A stretch of DNA of 13,365 bases. It comes from an uncultured Bacilli bacterium (GTDB taxonomy: Bacteria > Bacillota_I > Bacilli_A > RFN20 > CAG-826). The stretch covers positions 1-13,365 of the forward strand of contig CALVRY010000125.1 of the NCBI GenBank assembly GCA_944358755.1, given 5' to 3'. Of this stretch, positions 1-6,891 are shown in pieces. The notes beneath the pieces were generated by a model, which was given only the letters and a program-made list of their open reading frames with translations, searched no databases and had not been told where the DNA came from. The position numbers and the translations under genes are program-made. Position 1 is the first letter of the stretch; every line of letters starts with the position of its first letter.

Positions 1-30
1 CTTATCAATTCTTAATACTATCTTAATACT
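1..30. promoter_or_regulatory. 11-base direct repeats, possible response-regulator site
   Basis: The 10-mer TCTTAATACT occurs at 10-19 and again at 21-30, an 11-base period. A related CTTAT sits at 1-5. The TTAATA cores at 12-17 and 23-28, with a 5-base spacer, match the known Bacillus PhoP box pattern TT(A/T/C)A(C/T)A with about 5 bases between copies. Direct repeats at one helical turn are typical of OmpR/PhoB-family sites. The target gene would lie left of the window, so function is inference. AT-rich DNA produces such matches by chance. Confidence 0.22.
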
Positions 31-116
31 CAAATTTTGCTAAAACCAAAATAGTTCGTATATTATCGCATAACTTAATAAAAAAATAAATGAGAATAAT
101 TTTGTCTTAAAACGCC
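31..116. other. AT-rich intergenic stretch, no gene seen
   Basis: This stretch lies beyond the terminator of the lipoprotein operon. It holds no open frame with a ribosome binding site and no stable hairpin. On the minus strand there are loose -10-like strings such as GATAAT, but none has a convincing -35 partner. It may carry the promoter of a gene further left. Confidence 0.4.
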
Positions 117-142
117 AAAAGAACTCCCGAAGGAGTTCTTTT
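117..142 (-). terminator. Intrinsic terminator of the lipoprotein operon
   Basis: An 11-bp perfect stem (117-127 pairing with 132-142) closes a 4-base loop. Read on the minus strand the loop is TTCG closed by a C-G pair, the exceptionally stable cUUCGg tetraloop, followed by four T. The hairpin starts 21 bases after the stop codon of the 1361-aa lipoprotein gene. On the plus strand the same stem is followed by five T, so it could also stop transcription coming from the left. Confidence 0.85.
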
Positions 143-163
143 TGAAGGGAATGCAAAATTATT

Positions 164-3100
164 TTATGCTGCTGCTTTATTAACAAGTTTTATCATAAAA
201 TCTTGTTCTGGTACATCAAATTCCGCAGCATAATAAGAATCATAATATCCGCCTTTGTCCAAAATTCTAATTTCTTCAAGCATTTGAGTACCATCTGCTG
301 TCCAAACTTGAACAAAATAGTCATTTTCGCTAAAGTCTGAATATGTTAAATCATCAAAACAAGCAAATAATGTTGTGCCAGGTAATTGCTTTTCACTCAA
401 GTCAATCTCTGAAGAGTAAACGTCAAATTGTTCTCTTATTGTTAGTTTTTGACTTAATTCATCATCAGCAATAGAAATTGTATACATTTCTTTTTCACTT
501 AACGCGCCCAAACTAACAGATATATTTTGATTAGAGAGTGGGCCAAGTGTAAATTCGAAACTATCGACTTTTTCAGTTGTAGCACCCACATCAACTTCTT
601 CATTGCCGAGTAAAACTTTTAATGACGATAAATCTAACATATTTGCTTCATATCCATTAGATAAAGCAAATTTTACATGAAGATACATATCGTTCAAAAA
701 TTCGTATTTATTATCTTCACGTTCTTCAATTTCGTAACTGCTATACCAGTAGGATTGTTCGGATTTTGCTGCATAAACTGTAATCTCAACTCCTTCAGGT
801 ACATCAAATGTTAAGATATTTGTAGGAAGTTTAGTAAAACGAATTTCTACTGAAAAATCATAATCAGGAACAACAAACGATTCGCCATGGATTTTATGTG
901 ATTCACCATTGTAAGCTAAATATATTCCATCGAAAGAATAGAGTTCGTCAGTATAACTATCTGGGTAGAATTTTTCAATCGTTAAAGTGTCACCAACAAA
1001 GACTTCATCTCCACTATATACACTATCGCCAACACTATTGCTTAAAGTTGGATTGCCTAAATAATAAGATGGACTATATCCTTCTATATCTGAAAAATCG
1101 AATGAAATGATATGAGATGGCATATTTTCGGTTTCAACACTTATAGTAACAGCATTACTAGGAGCAACAAATGAATAAATAACTTGACCATTTTCTTCTC
1201 TTTGAGTCCATTCTATATTTGATATTACTCCATCAATTTCGCTAGTTAATTTAGGATCAGAAATTATCTTCTTACCAGGTGCTGCAGTTAAAGTGAACTC
1301 ATATGTTTCGCCTTCAATGAGCTGATTATTGACTAATTCTGTCTCGCCAACAAAATTAACGTTAATAAGTTCATCATCATAAATAATATCTACTAATTTT
1401 TTAGTTACAAAGTTAATTTCAACATTATCCTCTGGCATGTCAAATCTAAATGAATATTCATTTCTCACGACATCAGAATCATAAATTTCTACTTCAATAT
1501 CAGGATGATCTACTACTTCTGCACGAACTAAAGTATAACCTTCGTTTAGCCTATAAGTTCCGCTCACAGTAGAACCTGCTTCAAAATATGGTCCGTTATC
1601 AAGGTTGCAACTATATGTATGTTCGTTTTCAACAAATTTTACCGAATATGTAACATCCAACTCAAATTCAACAGTTACATTTGCATTTGGCATGGTAAAA
1701 CTAAAGTAAGGCAAATAACCGTTCGAGTAAGAGCCATATGAATTCCGATTTGAGGATATATTTTCACCAGTCAAACTATTGGTAATGGTTGGGCCATAAT
1801 TAGCTTTATATCCATCTTCAACAATTACATTAAGCTCTATTCTTTCACCAGGATAAATATACCTTGTTTCACCATCAAGAGTTACACTCTGATTATTAAG
1901 TAATGTTATGTCATAAGTTCCAATATATTCACAAACAATATTAAATGTTAAACTTTCTTTGATATTATTAACAATTGTGGTGCCAGTACCGCTGGAACTA
2001 TAGCTAAAGAATACATCTAAATCACCACCGCAGTAACTACTAGATGTGCTATATTCAGCAACTACAGCACCATCAATGCTATAAGTTAATGAAGTGATCT
2101 TATATCCAACTTCAGGCACAATTGTAAATGATAATGCTTCAGTATTACTATAAACACCACCATTTTCAACTTCGACTACTTTATAGTTTTCACCTTCATT
2201 ATAAGATAATTTGAAACCTTCAGTAGCTTGTGCTTTATTTGCATAGAAATAAATTGAAATATCTTCGCTTGGCATTTCAAATGTAACTGAATAGTGTTCA
2301 TCATAATCAACTTTATCGATGAATTCTGTGTCATAAACAACACCGTTAACCATCACTTTGATGTCAACAACTTCTTCGTTTCGATTATTATAAGTGAATG
2401 TAAATTTGACTTGTTCGCCTTCAGTGATTTCATCGCCTTCAGAAAGACTGAATTCTTCTAAATTATAACCACCAACTAGGTCAACAATTTGAATGACCTC
2501 GAACTTCTCTCTTAATCCAACATCTAAAGTAAAGTTAACATCATGTTTTGGCATTACAAACGAGAAATTGTATTCTTTGTTCGCTTGAGAAGCACCAACT
2601 TTCCAATCGATGACATCTTCAATGCCTTTTTCAGGTTTGAACTCGAAGAATTCATATCCATCAGCGATTGTAACTTTCGCATTAACGAGTTTACCTTCTT
2701 TAATCTTGTCAGTCTTAACTTGGCCATCAACGACAAATTCAACGCTAGCGCCCATTACTTCATTAACTTTAATGCTATATTCAAGAATTTCCTCTAATAC
2801 AACATTAATAACAACATCTTCTTGTCCGACAACGAAATGATATTGTTCGCCACTGACAAATGTCTCAAGCTCTGCGCCATCAGCAGTTACTTCAATAAAT
2901 CTATAATCTTCTTTATCATAGCTTATTTCGACAATTACAGTTTGACCTTCTAAAGCGCTTGTTACTTCTTTTCCATCAACTTTGAATACACCAGTAAATC
3001 CTTCACCTGCAAAAGATAAAGTATGAGATGGAATTGCTTCAGCATCCATTGTGATATTTACTTGACCAGCAGGCATTGGAAATTGGAATACTTTTTTGCC

Positions 3101-4249
3101 TTCACTAGATTCAGTATTTATAGGAATAATTGTTACTACTTTGTCGCCAAACTTTGCAGAAACCCCATTAAATCTATAAAACTCAGCATCATAAGTAACA
3201 GTTAATTTAACTTGTTGACCTTCTTTTGCTTTACTGATTTCTTTTCCATCAACTGTAAATGAAGTTGTAAAGCCATCTACTTCATTAATCTTAATATCGT
3301 AAGTTGGAACAGGATCAACATCGACATTTACTGAGATATTTTCGAGTCCAACAGTAAAAGTATATTCTGCGCCTTGAGTAACTTCAGTAACACTTTCTTT
3401 TGCTACACCACTCCATTCAACTGCGACAAAGAAATAATCTGGTTGAATTGAAATTGCTAAAGTAACTGTTGTGCCTTCAAGAGCACTAGTTACAACTTGA
3501 TCTCCTACTTTAAATTGAGCTGTAAAACCATCTCCAGAATTTACACTTAAATTTCTAGAAGGAATGTTTTCTGCTTCTAAAACAAGAGCAACTTCAGCAT
3601 CAATCATCGTAAAACTATATTTTTTACCTTTTTCCACTTCTTTAAGTGAAATCGCTGCAGAAGTCAAAGATTTAAAGCGTTTTGTAGTACTTGTTGATTC
3701 AACTTTTACTGTAACTTCGTCGTATTTTTTGGCACTAGTTACTTCTTGATCGTTAACAAAGAATTTGACAGCAAAACCTTCAACTTGATTAACAGTTAAA
3801 GCTCTTTGACCATATTCTCTATCTTTAAGTGTAACTGTAACAGTAACATCACTTTCAGGCATTACAAACGTATATGTCTTATCAACCGTAACTACTGTTA
3901 CTTCACCTTCATTTGATAATTTTACAAGATCAACAGTTTTATCAACGTTTTTAACATTAAGAGTAATTGTAACTGTTTCGCCTTTTTTGTACTCAGTCTT
4001 ATCAGTTTTCATTTCTACTTCTTCATTAGCAGCAAATGAAACTTTATAAGCCTTTTCTTCAGGTTCTGGATTTTTTCCTGGATCGTCAGTTCCTGGATTT
4101 TCTCCAGGATTTTCTCCTGGGTTTCCGCCAGGATTATTATTTTGATTCTCGTTTGGATTATTGCCTTGGCAACTACTGAGCACAAGCCCAGTAGTTAAGA
4201 CAAGGCTACCAAGGAGTAAACACAAAGCTAAATTTTTCCTTTTTTTCAT
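164..4249 (-). CDS. Giant modular surface lipoprotein (divergent InlB-like repeats)
   Basis: A 1361-residue predicted lipoprotein on the outer face of the membrane. Residues 1-27 form a lipoprotein signal: a KKRK start, a hydrophobic core and the lipobox L-S-S-C with Cys27. Residues 28-65 are an Asn/Pro/Gly tether with NPGE repeats. The rest is about 14 beta-rich modules of 82-111 residues, each ending in a Y-x-F-x-MP-x-x-DV-like motif (near 130, 215, 300, 391, 473, 566, 659, 767, 853, 938, 1029, 1127, 1235 and 1345). The motif and length recall the divergent InlB B-repeat family (Flg_new_2 type). There is no LPxTG motif or C-terminal membrane segment. The start has a strong site, GGAGG 8 bases before ATG. 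It is the last gene of the four-gene unit, 31 bases after its neighbour. Adhesion or a stalk role is inference; no catalytic motif was seen. Confidence 0.9.
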   Translation of the reverse strand: MKKRKNLALCLLLGSLVLTTGLVLSSCQGNNPNENQNNNPGGNPGENPGENPGTDDPGKNPEPEEKAYKVSFAANEEVEMKTDKTEYKKGETVTITLNVKNVDKTVDLVKLSNEGEVTVVTVDKTYTFVMPESDVTVTVTLKDREYGQRALTVNQVEGFAVKFFVNDQEVTSAKKYDEVTVKVESTSTTKRFKSLTSAAISLKEVEKGKKYSFTMIDAEVALVLEAENIPSRNLSVNSGDGFTAQFKVGDQVVTSALEGTTVTLAISIQPDYFFVAVEWSGVAKESVTEVTQGAEYTFTVGLENISVNVDVDPVPTYDIKINEVDGFTTSFTVDGKEISKAKEGQQVKLTVTYDAEFYRFNGVSAKFGDKVVTIIPINTESSEGKKVFQFPMPAGQVNITMDAEAIPSHTLSFAGEGFTGVFKVDGKEVTSALEGQTVIVEISYDKEDYRFIEVTADGAELETFVSGEQYHFVVGQEDVVINVVLEEILEYSIKVNEVMGASVEFVVDGQVKTDKIKEGKLVNAKVTIADGYEFFEFKPEKGIEDVIDWKVGASQANKEYNFSFVMPKHDVNFTLDVGLREKFEVIQIVDLVGGYNLEEFSLSEGDEITEGEQVKFTFTYNNRNEEVVDIKVMVNGVVYDTEFIDKVDYDEHYSVTFEMPSEDISIYFYANKAQATEGFKLSYNEGENYKVVEVENGGVYSNTEALSFTIVPEVGYKITSLTYSIDGAVVAEYSTSSSYCGGDLDVFFSYSSSGTGTTIVNNIKESLTFNIVCEYIGTYDITLLNNQSVTLDGETRYIYPGERIELNVIVEDGYKANYGPTITNSLTGENISSNRNSYGSYSNGYLPYFSFTMPNANVTVEFELDVTYSVKFVENEHTYSCNLDNGPYFEAGSTVSGTYRLNEGYTLVRAEVVDHPDIEVEIYDSDVVRNEYSFRFDMPEDNVEINFVTKKLVDIIYDDELINVNFVGETELVNNQLIEGETYEFTLTAAPGKKIISDPKLTSEIDGVISNIEWTQREENGQVIYSFVAPSNAVTISVETENMPSHIISFDFSDIEGYSPSYYLGNPTLSNSVGDSVYSGDEVFVGDTLTIEKFYPDSYTDELYSFDGIYLAYNGESHKIHGESFVVPDYDFSVEIRFTKLPTNILTFDVPEGVEITVYAAKSEQSYWYSSYEIEEREDNKYEFLNDMYLHVKFALSNGYEANMLDLSSLKVLLGNEEVDVGATTEKVDSFEFTLGPLSNQNISVSLGALSEKEMYTISIADDELSQKLTIREQFDVYSSEIDLSEKQLPGTTLFACFDDLTYSDFSENDYFVQVWTADGTQMLEEIRILDKGGYYDSYYAAEFDVPEQDFMIKLVNKAAA
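167..4054 (-). repeat. Array of about 14 beta-rich protein modules
   Basis: Residues 66-1361 of the giant lipoprotein are one module array. The modules are diverged at sequence level, but the closing motif (F-x-MP-x-x-DV or close variants such as F-T-M-P-N-A-N-V) recurs every 82-111 residues. The N-terminal half is the better conserved. Residues 229-405 and 406-582 are two copies of a two-module cassette. The later modules (from about residue 670) are irregular and carry long inserts. The unit count was made by eye from the closing motifs. Confidence 0.75.
4091..4135 (-). repeat. 12-base tether repeat (NPGE codons)
   Basis: Codons for residues 39-53 of the giant lipoprotein form short 12-base near-repeats encoding Asn-Pro-Gly-Gly/Glu. 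The copies differ at third positions. They build the flexible tether between the lipid-anchored cysteine and the first folded module. Such repeats can change copy number in frame, which would lengthen or shorten the tether; that consequence is inference. Confidence 0.6.
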
Positions 4250-4254
4250 AGTTC

Positions 4255-4271
4255 TTCCCTCCCCTTGGGAA
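4255..4271 (-). promoter_or_regulatory. Ribosome binding site in a small hairpin before the giant lipoprotein gene
   Basis: On the minus strand the Shine-Dalgarno core GGAGG (4258-4262) lies 8 bases before the ATG at 4249. TTCCC (4267-4271) can pair with GGGAA (4255-4259) across a 7-base loop, AAGGGGA. The stem takes up part of the Shine-Dalgarno sequence and leaves the rest in the loop. This could lower initiation at the last gene relative to the one before it. Only 5 bp pair, so the effect may be small. Confidence 0.35.
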
Positions 4272-4280
4272 CTTTAATTT

Positions 4281-5765
4281 TTATAATCTTGAAAGCAAGA
4301 TATCCATTGTTTTGTTTCTGCTTCCAAATGACGACATTGTTATTAATTCTGCACTATATGCAGTTGCTGAACCTTTATTATTACCATATGCGTAATATCC
4401 AAAACCTAAACTAGTTTTATCTGCATTACGATAGGTTAAATAATATCCAGCAGGAACAAGTCCTTGAACGATACCAACATTGAAGAAGGTATCGGAATCG
4501 TAACGAAGGCCGTATAGATTCGCGCTGTCTCCTGCCATAAATGTTCCCCTTCCATTATTTTTGTATAGGAATGGAGCATCTAATGCAGTTGTAGCTTCAG
4601 GTACCATTATACCTAAACTTTGAGCAAACATAACTTTGCCAAGTTCAATTGCGGTATAATCAGTTCCCATTTCTTCGTTAACTTGATTGAGTTCACTTTG
4701 ACCAAATAATTTTTGGAAATTTGGTCCTGTTGCGGTTGGTGTAACAGAATATAAAGCACCATCCTTTTCAGCATATCCTTGAATTTTATCAGCAATTTTA
4801 TCAGAGAAATCGAAGACGATATAATCTTCAGTAGAATATATGTTTCCATTTAATGAAGAGCCATCTGTGGCACTCATTTTGATGTTTTCGTACATATATC
4901 CTGATTCGATTTTGTCAATCATTCCTTTAACTTCATCATCTACTGTAGGTTCAACGAAAGTATAGTCTTTAAAATGATTTTCAATTTCTTCGTTTCCTTT
5001 TGCATCAAAATCAATTGTTGCTTCAAGATCTAATCGAGAAACAAATGGTGTTGTGTCAGTTGCAATAGATATCGCGCCACCCATTTCAACAATTAAATCT
5101 TTTGTTTCTTCTTCAAATGTCAAAGAACAAGTTGTGACCATTTGTTGATACGATCCAAGATTCATGATGTTACTTAATATTGCAAAATTTAGATAATCAT
5201 ATTGATTTACATATGTTCCATCATCATATTGAGATACTTCTAAGTTATAAGTATTTCTTGTATAGGTAAGGAATGGAGTATCAATCATATCAGATAAATT
5301 TATAAGCATATCATGATAATCATCATATTCACTTGATCTAATCCCAATTGGTTCAACGATATCATTATTGGCATTAAAGGCGCCAACATATCCATCTTTA
5401 TTAATTAATCCACTAGAGAGTTTGTCTTCTCCAATAAATTCTTCATAAACATAAGAATCTTTTGCAAAACTGATGTTTTTATCAAGTTCTACTTCTCCTT
5501 GATAATAGCTTGAAACTGTTCCTGTAACATCGATTGTGTAAGAATCAAATGAATCGATGTTTTTCATTAAATCTGATAAAGAGTCAATCTTCAGTTCAGG
5601 CTTTTCAGGTTCTCCAGGAGTATTAGGTTCTTCTGGAGGATTTGGATTATTAGGTTCATTAGGGTTTTCTGGAGTAGGATTAGGATTTTGTTGATCTTCT
5701 CCACAAGAGACAACTCCTAACATAAGTGCGACTGGAATAAGAGCTAATTTTGTAAGTTTTTTCAT
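4281..5765 (-). CDS. Lipoprotein of unknown function (494 aa)
   Basis: A predicted lipoprotein that I do not recognise. The chosen start gives MKKLTKLALIPVALML, then V-V-S-C with Cys21, a standard lipoprotein signal. The frame stays open 33 codons further upstream, but that part overlaps the preceding gene and would bury the signal. GGAG lies about 10 bases before the chosen ATG. Residues 22-57 are a Pro/Asn/Glu tether. The body (58-494) is soluble and beta-rich with no membrane segment. Residues about 64-130 and 281-340 look like diverged copies of one unit: a short helix, Y-T/E-N-I strands, a Y-I/V-V/Y-F/E strand, then KDG-x-x-x. This loosely recalls LolA/LppX-type half-barrels, but no family signature confirms it. 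It starts one base after its neighbour's stop, so the two are probably translationally coupled. Confidence 0.85.
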   Translation of the reverse strand: MKKLTKLALIPVALMLGVVSCGEDQQNPNPTPENPNEPNNPNPPEEPNTPGEPEKPELKIDSLSDLMKNIDSFDSYTIDVTGTVSSYYQGEVELDKNISFAKDSYVYEEFIGEDKLSSGLINKDGYVGAFNANNDIVEPIGIRSSEYDDYHDMLINLSDMIDTPFLTYTRNTYNLEVSQYDDGTYVNQYDYLNFAILSNIMNLGSYQQMVTTCSLTFEEETKDLIVEMGGAISIATDTTPFVSRLDLEATIDFDAKGNEEIENHFKDYTFVEPTVDDEVKGMIDKIESGYMYENIKMSATDGSSLNGNIYSTEDYIVFDFSDKIADKIQGYAEKDGALYSVTPTATGPNFQKLFGQSELNQVNEEMGTDYTAIELGKVMFAQSLGIMVPEATTALDAPFLYKNNGRGTFMAGDSANLYGLRYDSDTFFNVGIVQGLVPAGYYLTYRNADKTSLGFGYYAYGNNKGSATAYSAELITMSSFGSRNKTMDILLSRL

Positions 5766-5766
5766 T

Positions 5767-6876
5767 TTAATATTGCTCCGCTTCTTTGAAGTCAGCTGGA
5801 TCAAATCTTTCTCCAGTGAATTCTTCAAAATCTCCAGTTTTGTATTCAACGACATTATCTTCAACTGTCATTAAATATGCTTGACCATCAACAGCTGTTG
5901 TAGTTGCAGTTGAGATAGTTGAACGATGAACTGTTCCGTTTAATATTTGAATGTTACCGACTACATCATAGACTTCTTGAAGCAATGTTCCGTCTTGACC
6001 GCTATATACTGTGCTATAACTAAATGAGAAATTTAATGAAACTTCTCTAGTTGAATCAAATGCAGTAATATTAAGTCCATCAAGTTTATAAACTTCAGGA
6101 TCATCTAAGATATTATCTGGTGAATTTGTTAATAAATCTTCTAATTGAGTCAAACTAGATAACTCTAAGTTAACAACACCAATATCATAAAATTTATTTT
6201 CATCAACTTGTGAAGCTGGAGCACTTGCTTTTTGATTGTTCGCTTCATCTTCAAGAGATTTATAAAGTTGATAATATGTATCGCCATCTTTGAATAATTG
6301 GGTAATTCCTGTTGGCGTAAGTTCACTACTTGTTTCATCTAAATAGCCATAATCTTCAATTGTGACTAGATCAGAGTAACGAGTATAATCTGACTCTAAG
6401 TACATGTAGTAAACTTCTTCTGTAATAAAGAGAGGAGCATACCCTACCGTAGATTTAAAGTAAGCATTATTTACGTTGCCTTGATAAGATTCAATTTCAT
6501 CTAGGAAATATGAAACTTTTTCAAGATCCGTAAGCGAAGAATATGCATCCCACTTTGCATATAAAGTTACATCTCCACTTAAAGTTTTACCAAATCCATC
6601 AAAGGCAGTTGTACAAGCTTCATCAGTAAACCATCCACCAAATACATAATCTGCTCTTTTTGGATTTTTTGGAGCGTTTAAATTTTGCCCTTCATTAACG
6701 ACGAATTTTTGATCGCTAGCTCCATCATAGTTATAGTCATAAGTAACTATAGAATAGCCAGGTTCTTCGCCACCTGGATTGTCACCTCCTGGATTATCAG
6801 GTGGATTATCATCACCACAGGAAGAAACACCAAGTAAGGCAAGTAGAGGTAAAACGAGTAAATATTTTTTTCTCAT
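5767..6876 (-). CDS. Lipoprotein with one InlB B-repeat
   Basis: A 369-residue predicted lipoprotein. Residues 1-20 are MRKKY, a Leu-rich core and the lipobox V-S-S-C with Cys20. A short Asp/Asn/Pro/Gly tether (21-40) follows. Residues about 42-110 form one InlB B-repeat (Listeria-Bacteroides repeat, Flg_new family), shown by the F-G-G-W-F-T-D core at 79-85, the strand and turn before it, and the closing V-T-L-Y-A-K-W at 103-109. Residues 111-369 are a soluble domain I do not recognise, rich in Tyr and acidic residues, with no catalytic motif seen. The start is well supported: GGAGGT ends 6 bases before ATG. It lies 15 bases after the LRR gene and ends one base before the next gene. A surface-binding role is likely from the repeat; the ligand is unknown. 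Confidence 0.88.
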   Translation of the reverse strand: MRKKYLLVLPLLALLGVSSCGDDNPPDNPGGDNPGGEEPGYSIVTYDYNYDGASDQKFVVNEGQNLNAPKNPKRADYVFGGWFTDEACTTAFDGFGKTLSGDVTLYAKWDAYSSLTDLEKVSYFLDEIESYQGNVNNAYFKSTVGYAPLFITEEVYYMYLESDYTRYSDLVTIEDYGYLDETSSELTPTGITQLFKDGDTYYQLYKSLEDEANNQKASAPASQVDENKFYDIGVVNLELSSLTQLEDLLTNSPDNILDDPEVYKLDGLNITAFDSTREVSLNFSFSYSTVYSGQDGTLLQEVYDVVGNIQILNGTVHRSTISTATTTAVDGQAYLMTVEDNVVEYKTGDFEEFTGERFDPADFKEAEQY

Positions 6877-6881
6877 TTAAT

Positions 6882-6887
6882 TACCTC
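6882..6887 (-). promoter_or_regulatory. Strong ribosome binding site in the 15-base gap
   Basis: The minus strand reads GGAGGT here, six bases before the ATG at 6876, within the 15-base gap after the stop of the LRR gene. It fixes the start of the InlB-repeat lipoprotein. The gap is too short for a promoter or terminator, so the two genes share a transcript. Confidence 0.8.
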
Positions 6888-6891
6888 CAGA

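Noticed and set aside
898..1110. Plus-strand open frames such as 898-1110, 2543-2797, 2610-2840, 3023-3205, 3564-3749, 6801-7028, 7478-7660, 8470-8724, 8672-8872 and 11606-11800
   Set aside because: All lie opposite large coding regions with clear domains. Their translations look like antisense of repeats, and none is needed to explain the sequence.
4250..4280. Terminator in the 31-base gap before the giant lipoprotein gene
   Set aside because: The only hairpin has five pairs, overlaps the ribosome binding site and lacks a T-tract after it.
5766..5864. Upstream ATG at 5864 as start of the 494-aa lipoprotein gene
   Set aside because: It would add 33 residues ahead of a perfect lipoprotein signal and overlap the coding end of the preceding gene. 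The ATG at 5765 has a ribosome binding site and gives a normal signal peptide.
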